Positions 7,517-11,299 of a DNA stretch of 11,299 nucleotides are shown piece after piece. The notes beneath the pieces are model-generated. The model worked only from the letters and a program-made list of their open reading frames with translations, was not told the origin of the DNA and did not search any database. The stretch spans positions 1 through 11,299 of the forward strand of contig JACMQR010000101.1 in assembly GCA_014376885.1 (NCBI GenBank). Reading direction: 5' to 3'. Every line of letters begins with the position of its first letter. The first letter of the stretch is position 1. The DNA comes from Polaromonas sp. GTDB lineage: Bacteria > Pseudomonadota > Gammaproteobacteria > Burkholderiales > Burkholderiaceae_C. A program made the translations under genes and the position numbers.

Positions 7517-8259
7517 CCCCGCAGAGCCGTGATGAACTGGCGGGCGACTATGTGCTGGGCACCTTGTCCGCCGCGCGCCGCAGCGAAGTCGCGCAGCAGC
7601 TGGCGGGCGATGCGGCGCTGCGTGCTGCGGTGCAGCGCTGGCATGAGCAGCTGCTGCCACTGGCCGCGCTGGCCGAACCGGTGGAGCCTTCCCCCCGGCT
7701 GTGGCCGCGGATTCAAGCCAGCCTCGACCAGACGGCCAGCCCGGCGGCGGCAATCACGGCTGAACATGCCGTGCCGCAACGCAACGCGTCCCGTGTCATG
7801 CCAAGTTCCGGCTGGTGGAACAGCGTGAAGCTGTGGCGCGGCCTGGCTGGCGGTGGTTTTGCCGCCGCCGCCGCGCTGGCTGCCGTGCTCGTTGCCAGCC
7901 CGGGTTTGCCAGCCGCTGCGCCGCAGTACCTGGTGGTGCTGGTGGCGCCTCAGGACAAGGCAGCCGGCTGGGTCATACAGGCCGGCAGCCAAAAGCAGCT
8001 CAGTTTGATTCCACTGGCCCGGGTTGACGTGCCGGCCGGCAAATCGCTTCAGTTCTGGACCAAGGGCGACAATTGGCAGGAGCCTGTGTCGCTCGGTCTT
8101 GTCAAGCCGGGGCAAAAGACAGAGATACCGCTGAACCGGCTTCCGCCGCTGCAGCCCGACCAGCTGTTCGAGTTGACGCTGGAGCCGGCCAATGGGTCGC
8201 CGTCCAACCGGCCCACCGGACCGATTCAGTTCATCGGGCGGGCGGTCAAAGTTATGTAA
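7513..8259 (+). CDS. Membrane-anchored anti-sigma factor, RskA family
   Basis: A 248-residue protein starting at GTG 7513, whose first bases overlap the sigma stop (GTGA), with GGGAG nine bases upstream. This start is far better than the ATG at 7387, which would lie deep inside the sigma gene. The N-terminal part (about 5-72; DELAGDYVLGTLSAARRSEV, then LRAAVQRWHEQLLPLA) is the cytoplasmic sigma-binding helix bundle. One membrane segment follows (about 108-129), then a periplasmic RskA domain (about 138-245) with YLVVLVAPQDKAAGWV, LARVDVPAGKSLQFW and a PTGPIQFIGRAV end. There is no cysteine, so it is not a zinc-binding ZAS anti-sigma. RskA-type factors are released by stepwise proteolysis; the proteases and signal are not in this window. 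Confidence 0.9.
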   Translation: MTPQSRDELAGDYVLGTLSAARRSEVAQQLAGDAALRAAVQRWHEQLLPLAALAEPVEPSPRLWPRIQASLDQTASPAAAITAEHAVPQRNASRVMPSSGWWNSVKLWRGLAGGGFAAAAALAAVLVASPGLPAAAPQYLVVLVAPQDKAAGWVIQAGSQKQLSLIPLARVDVPAGKSLQFWTKGDNWQEPVSLGLVKPGQKTEIPLNRLPPLQPDQLFELTLEPANGSPSNRPTGPIQFIGRAVKVM

Positions 8260-8269
8260 GGCGGGGTGT

Positions 8270-8342
8270 CCTGGTCTTTGTCAACCACATATGGTTTTTG
8301 CGGATGTTCGGCAAACCAGGTGCGCTATTGAAAATGTAGCGC
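8270..8342 (+). other. Structured 3' region after the anti-sigma gene
   Basis: Two hairpins can form in series. The first pairs CCTGGT (8270-8275) with ACCAGG (8314-8319). The second pairs GCGCTA (8322-8327) with TAGCGC (8337-8342) around a nine-base loop. They precede the strong terminator hairpin at 8351-8388. No coding frame is credible here. It may simply be a structured 3' end. Confidence 0.4.
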
Positions 8343-8350
8343 CTTAAAAG

Positions 8351-8388
8351 AAAAAGCGCATAGCGAACCACGTCGCCATGCGCTTTTT
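8351..8388. terminator. Bidirectional intrinsic terminator
   Basis: AAAAAGCGCAT (8351-8361) and ATGCGCTTTTT (8378-8388) form a perfect 11-bp stem, continued inward by GCGA/TCGC (8363-8366/8373-8376) after one A-C mismatch, with a six-base loop. The A-run and T-run make it usable from both sides. It sits exactly between the convergent anti-sigma gene and livM. Confidence 0.85.
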
Positions 8389-8407
8389 GCAGCCTGCGCA
8401 ATAGACG

Positions 8408-9376
8408 TCAAGCCGGCTTGGAGTCCGCCTGCCCAGCAGTGCGGCGGCGTTCCCGAAAGGCTTGCAACTCGCCGATCAAGCCCTTGCGAAAGGCCAGCAC
8501 GCAGACCACGAAGATCACGCCGATGATGACGGTGACCCAGGAGCCGACTTTGTCGGCCAGCAGGTTTTGCAGCGCAATGACAATGCCAGCGCCCATGACC
8601 GGTCCGAAGAAAGTGCCCACGCCACCCAGCAGCGTCATCAAGATCACCTCGCCCGACATCGACCAGTGCACATCGGACAAGGTGGCGAAACCCATGACCA
8701 GCGTCTTGAGCGAGCCGGCCAGCCCGGCCAGCGCGCTAGAGAGCACGAAAGCCAGCAACTTGTAGCGGTCGACCTGGTAGCCGAGCGAGATGGCGCGCGG
8801 CTCGTTTTCCCGGATCATCTTGAGCACCTGGCCAAATGGCGAATTGACGATGCGCGAGATGAACAAAAAGCACAGCACGAAAACCGCAGCCACGAAGTAG
8901 TACATGGCGGTGTCCGACTGCAGGCCGATCAGGCCGAACAGGTTGCCGCGCGGCACGCCCTGCAGGCCGTCTTCCCCACCGGTGAAGGGTGCCTGAAGGC
9001 AGACAAAGTAGACCATCTGCGCAATGGCCAGCGTGATCATCGCAAAGTAGATGCCCTGCCGGCGGATCGCCACCAGGCCGACCACCAGGCCGATCAGTCC
9101 GGCGCCGATGGCGCCGGCCAGAATCGCCAATTCAGGGGTCCAGCCTTGCTGCTTGACAAACCAGCCGGTGATGTATGCCGCTGAGCCGAAAAATGCCGCA
9201 TGGCCGAACGACAGCAACCCGGTAAAGCCCAGCAGCAGGTTGAAGGCGCAGGCAAACAGCGCAAAGCACAGCAGCTTCATCACAAAGACCGGGTACAACC
9301 CGATCGCTGGCGCGGCAAGCAGCAGCGCCAGCAGCGCGATGTAGGTGATGCGGGTGATATTTTTTGAATTGTTCAT
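8408..9376 (-). CDS. livM: Branched-chain amino acid-type ABC transporter permease LivM
   Basis: A 322-residue, highly hydrophobic permease, normal size for LivM. With LivH it forms the membrane channel of a HAAT-type importer in the inner membrane. The family signature FNLLLGFTGLLSFGHAAFFG is near the N-terminus. It is followed by AYITGWFV, RRQGIYFAMITLAIAQM, a cytoplasmic RENEPRAISLGYQVDRYK that matches the ATPase-contact loop, and GGVGTFFGPVMGAG near the end. I chose ATG 9376 (MNNSKNITRIT), with GGAAA upstream, over an in-frame start at 9559, because the extra 61 residues would be translated from the duplicated intergenic repeat. The gene is the last of the visible liv group and ends next to a bidirectional terminator, so no ATPase gene follows. 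The substrate may be amino acids, urea, amides or aromatic acids. Confidence 0.92.
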   Translation of the reverse strand: MNNSKNITRITYIALLALLLAAPAIGLYPVFVMKLLCFALFACAFNLLLGFTGLLSFGHAAFFGSAAYITGWFVKQQGWTPELAILAGAIGAGLIGLVVGLVAIRRQGIYFAMITLAIAQMVYFVCLQAPFTGGEDGLQGVPRGNLFGLIGLQSDTAMYYFVAAVFVLCFLFISRIVNSPFGQVLKMIRENEPRAISLGYQVDRYKLLAFVLSSALAGLAGSLKTLVMGFATLSDVHWSMSGEVILMTLLGGVGTFFGPVMGAGIVIALQNLLADKVGSWVTVIIGVIFVVCVLAFRKGLIGELQAFRERRRTAGQADSKPA

Positions 9377-9401
9377 TGCAGGTTTCCGGATGCCAAAGTG
9401 T

Positions 9402-9435
9402 GCAGCGCACCACACGCAGCGGGAAGCGTGAGGGG
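9402..9435. repeat. 34-bp direct repeat, copy 1 (livH-livM gap)
   Basis: The segment starting GCAGCGCACCACACGCAGC matches 9507-9540 at 28 of 34 positions, 105 bp apart in the same orientation. It lies before the livM start. Confidence 0.75.
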
Positions 9436-9493
9436 GTAATTTCTTCCCAAGTTCCGGCCGCAGGACCGGCTTTGCCGGACTGCAGGCGGGGTG

Positions 9494-9508
9494 GCCCCCC
9501 TGGGGGGC
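9494..9508. repeat. GC palindrome adjoining direct-repeat copy 2
   Basis: GCCCCCC (9494-9500), T, GGGGGGC (9502-9508) is a perfect 7-bp inverted pair around one base. A smaller inverted pair CCGGC-TTT-GCCGG (9466-9478) lies just left. Both belong to the repeat-rich filler between livH and livM. C-run/G-run blocks followed by the CGAACCACACGAAGTGGGG sequence are, as I recall, common in Comamonadaceae intergenic regions. Confidence 0.6.
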
Positions 9509-9540
9509 AGCGAACCACACGAAGTGGGGAGCGTGGGGGC
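9507..9540. repeat. 34-bp direct repeat, copy 2 (livH-livM gap)
   Basis: GCAGCGAACCACACGAAGT and the following GGGGAGCGTGGGGGC match copy 1 at 9402-9435 with six differences. It begins two bases after the livH stop codon in transcription order. It resembles a repeat I recall between many Comamonadaceae genes. Confidence 0.75.
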
Positions 9541-9542
9541 TT

Positions 9543-10427
9543 TCATGCCTCTTTGCCAAAAAGACCCGCCGGGCGAACCATCAGCACCAGCACCATCACG
9601 ACGAACACCACAATGCTCGACGCTTCCGGGTAAAAAACCCGTGTCAGGCCTTCGACCAGGCCCAGTCCTATGCCGGTGATCACCGAGCCGAGGATCGAGC
9701 CCATGCCGCCAATCACCACCACTGCAAACACCACGATAATGAGGTTCGAGCCCATCAGCGGATTGACCTGGATGATGGGCGCGGCCAGAACGCCGGCCAG
9801 GGCGGCCAGACCTGCGCCGGCGCCGTAGGTGAGCATGACCATCATCGGCACGTTGATGCCGAAGGCCTGAACCAGCGCGCCGTTTTCAGTCCCGGCGCGC
9901 AAATAGGCGCCCAGCCGCGTGCGTTCAATCAGGTACCAGGTGCCCAGGCAAACGCTAAGCGACACCAGCACCACCCAGGCGCGGTAGTTCGGCAAAACCA
10001 TGAAGCCCAGGTTGGTGGCGCCTTGCAGCAGCTCCGGAACCGGGTAGCTTTGGCCCGACACGCCGTACAGCTCACGAAAGATGCCTTCTGCGATCAGCGT
10101 CAGGCCGAAGGTGAGCAGCAGACCGTAAATTTCGTCGAGCTTGTATAAATGCTTGAGAAACAGGCGCTCGATCACCATGCCAAAAATACCGACCACCAGA
10201 GGTGCCAGGAAAAGCGCAGCCCAGTAATTGATGCCCAGGCTGTCGAGCATGATCCAGGCGGCGAAGGCGCCCAGCATGTACAGCGCGCCATGTGCGAAGT
10301 TCACGATGCCCAGCAGGCCGAAGATGACCGCCAGCCCAAGGCTGAGAAGCGCGTAGAACGCGCCGTTGACCAGACCCAGCAGCAGCTGACCTAAAAAAGC
10401 CTGGAGGGGGATGCCGAAAATTTCCAT
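9543..10427 (-). CDS. livH: Branched-chain amino acid-type ABC transporter permease LivH
   Basis: A 294-residue permease of normal LivH length, the inner-membrane partner of LivM. The family signature is clear: LVNGAFYALLSLGLAVIFGL, then GIVNFAHGALYMLGAF near residues 40-55. Further on come FGLTLIAEGIFRELYG, RTRLGAYLRAGTENGALVQAFGINV (the cytoplasmic ATPase-contact loop) and GGMGSILGSVITG near the end. I chose ATG 10427 (MEIFGIPLQ) rather than the in-frame start at 10496, which would add 23 residues read through the upstream terminator hairpin. The ribosome site is weak. It follows the substrate-binding protein gene by 84 bp with a strong terminator between, and precedes livM by 166 bp of repeat-rich DNA, unusually far for a permease pair. 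Confidence 0.93.
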   Translation of the reverse strand: MEIFGIPLQAFLGQLLLGLVNGAFYALLSLGLAVIFGLLGIVNFAHGALYMLGAFAAWIMLDSLGINYWAALFLAPLVVGIFGMVIERLFLKHLYKLDEIYGLLLTFGLTLIAEGIFRELYGVSGQSYPVPELLQGATNLGFMVLPNYRAWVVLVSLSVCLGTWYLIERTRLGAYLRAGTENGALVQAFGINVPMMVMLTYGAGAGLAALAGVLAAPIIQVNPLMGSNLIIVVFAVVVIGGMGSILGSVITGIGLGLVEGLTRVFYPEASSIVVFVVMVLVLMVRPAGLFGKEA

Positions 10428-10458
10428 GGAAACCCGTAAGTTCGTGCCTTGCGCAGTT

Positions 10459-10496
10459 AAAAAAAAGTGGCCGTTCGCTTGCAGCGAGCCGGCCAC
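10459..10496 (-). terminator. Intrinsic terminator between binding-protein gene and livH
   Basis: On the - strand GTGGCCG (10496-10490) pairs with CGGCCAC (10473-10467). After a small internal loop, TCGCT pairs with AGCGA (10475-10479/10483-10487) around a three-base loop. Eight T's follow directly (10466-10459). This is a textbook intrinsic terminator, starting 15 bases after the binding-protein stop and ending 31 bases before the livH start. Confidence 0.88.
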
Positions 10497-10511
10497 CCAG
10501 CAGTCAAAAAA

Positions 10512-11299
10512 TTATTTTTTGGTCAATGCACACTTGCTGTCGGCAAGTGCCGTGAAGGCCTGCTCGCCCGGAACCTTGGCAATGGTTTTGTAGTAGTCCC
10601 ACGGGACGCTCGACTCTTTGGGACCCTTGACTTCGAACAGGTACATGTCGTGAATCATCCGACCATCGGCACGGACCTGGCCTTTGCCGTAGAAATCGTC
10701 ATACTTCATGGTCTTGAGCGTGCTCATGACCTTGTCGCCGTCGGTGGTGCCGGCGGTCTGCACCGCCTTGAGATAGTTGGTTGTGGCCGAGTAGTCGGCA
10801 GCCTGAAGGCTCGACGGCATGCGCTTGTATTTTTCAAAAAAACGTTTGGAAAATTTGCGTGAAGCATCGTCCTGGTTCCAGTACCAGCTGTCGGCCAGTT
10901 GCAACCCTTCAGTCGCTGCCAGCCCCAGGCTGTGGACGTCATTGATGAACACCAGCAAACCGGCCACTTTCATGGTTTTGGTGATGCCGAATTCCCGAGC
11001 TGCCTTGATCGAGTTGATGGTGTCGCCGCCGGCATTGGCAAGGCCCAGAATTTGCGCCTTTGACGCTTGAGCCTGCAACAAGAAGGATGAAAAGTCCGAT
11101 GTGTTCAAGGGATGGCGAACCGCGCCGGCCACCGTACCGCCGTTGGCCTTCACAACCGCCGAGGCGTCGCCTTCGAGGGAATAGCCGAACGCATAGTCAG
11201 CCGTCAGGAAAAACCAGTTTTTATTGCCGGCCTTGACCAGTGCAGTGCCCGCCACTTTGGCCAGCGCGACGGTGTCGTAGGCATAGTGAACCGTGTAGG
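10512..11299 (-). CDS. ABC transporter substrate-binding protein, HAAT/LivK type (partial, N-terminus outside window)
   Basis: The last 261 residues of a periplasmic type-I binding protein; the frame stays open to the right edge, so the true start and signal peptide are beyond it. Full-length members are about 380-410 residues. The visible part begins in the YDTVALAKVAG helix. It continues with NWFFLTADYAFGYSLEG, VVKANGGTVAGAVRHPLNTSDFSSFL, AQILGLANAGGDTINSIK, LADSWYWNQDDASRKFSKRFFEKY, LQAADYSATTNYLKAV, MSTLKTMKYDDFYGKGQVRADGRMIHDMYLFEVKGP, and a C-terminal DYYKTIAKVPGEQAF with a late cysteine. It delivers substrate to LivH/LivM. Paralogues of this kind carry branched-chain amino acids, amides, urea or aromatic acids; the ligand cannot be told here. 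The TAA stop at 10512-10514 is followed by a strong terminator. Confidence 0.9.
   Translation of the reverse strand, partial: YTVHYAYDTVALAKVAGTALVKAGNKNWFFLTADYAFGYSLEGDASAVVKANGGTVAGAVRHPLNTSDFSSFLLQAQASKAQILGLANAGGDTINSIKAAREFGITKTMKVAGLLVFINDVHSLGLAATEGLQLADSWYWNQDDASRKFSKRFFEKYKRMPSSLQAADYSATTNYLKAVQTAGTTDGDKVMSTLKTMKYDDFYGKGQVRADGRMIHDMYLFEVKGPKESSVPWDYYKTIAKVPGEQAFTALADSKCALTKK

Noticed and set aside
7402..8115. A 237-codon - strand open frame antisense to sigma/anti-sigma
   Set aside because: It is a codon shadow; both sense genes are well supported and overlap correctly.
8462..9184. A 240-codon + strand open frame antisense to livM
   Set aside because: The product is rich in His, Gln, Asp and Arg, typical of the antisense of a membrane-protein gene, with no motif.
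9377..9559. N-terminal extension of LivM to 9559
   Set aside because: The extra 61 residues would be encoded by the duplicated 34-bp repeat and GC palindrome; the LivM family begins near the ATG at 9376, which has its own ribosome site.
10497..10511. Regular short repeats suggesting a CRISPR or attachment site near the transporter terminator
   Set aside because: Only A/T runs next to the hairpin; there is no repeat-spacer spacing and no integrase or tRNA nearby.

Overview
The window is GC-rich, densely coded bacterial DNA. It most resembles a betaproteobacterium of the Burkholderiales, probably Comamonadaceae (Polaromonas/Rhodoferax/Acidovorax-like). That placement rests on protein flavour and on two intergenic repeat types I recall as common in that family. 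No search was run. No phage, transposase, CRISPR, tRNA or rRNA is visible. Most of the window is ordinary chromosome, and I find no clearly new multi-gene system. The most interesting parts are a strong palindromic operator, an ECF sigma/anti-sigma pair beside a DUF3455 lipoprotein, and several intergenic repeats.

Region 1 (1-3842). The last 44 codons of a phnM-like amidohydrolase end at 136 on the + strand. Facing it on the - strand are, in transcription order, a PAP2-type membrane phosphatase (2881-3717), a Tat-exported alpha/beta hydrolase of the non-haem chloroperoxidase type (1695-2675) and glutathione reductase gor (243-1610). The hydrolase has a nearly perfect 31-bp palindrome over its presumed promoter, of the kind MarR/OhrR repressors bind. 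Hydrolase and gor may form a redox-stress unit.

Region 2 (3843-6074). The + strand carries dbpA, a DEAD-box helicase acting on 23S rRNA, and then an SDR oxidoreductase of the C-factor type. The 48-bp repeat in front of the SDR is a diverged relative of one found between phnM and gor.

Region 3 (6204-8259). The + strand carries a DUF3455 lipoprotein, an ECF sigma factor and a membrane-anchored RskA-like anti-sigma factor. The last two overlap by three bases. Similar CATCCAA-containing elements lie upstream of the lipoprotein and of the sigma gene, which may mark an autoregulated sigma and its target. A bidirectional hairpin terminator at 8351-8388 closes this block.

Region 4 (8408-11299). The - strand carries part of a branched-chain-amino-acid-type ABC importer: substrate-binding protein (runs off the window), livH and livM. 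A strong intrinsic terminator lies between the binding-protein gene and livH. A duplicated 34-bp repeat fills the livH-livM gap. The ATPase genes livG and livF do not follow livM.
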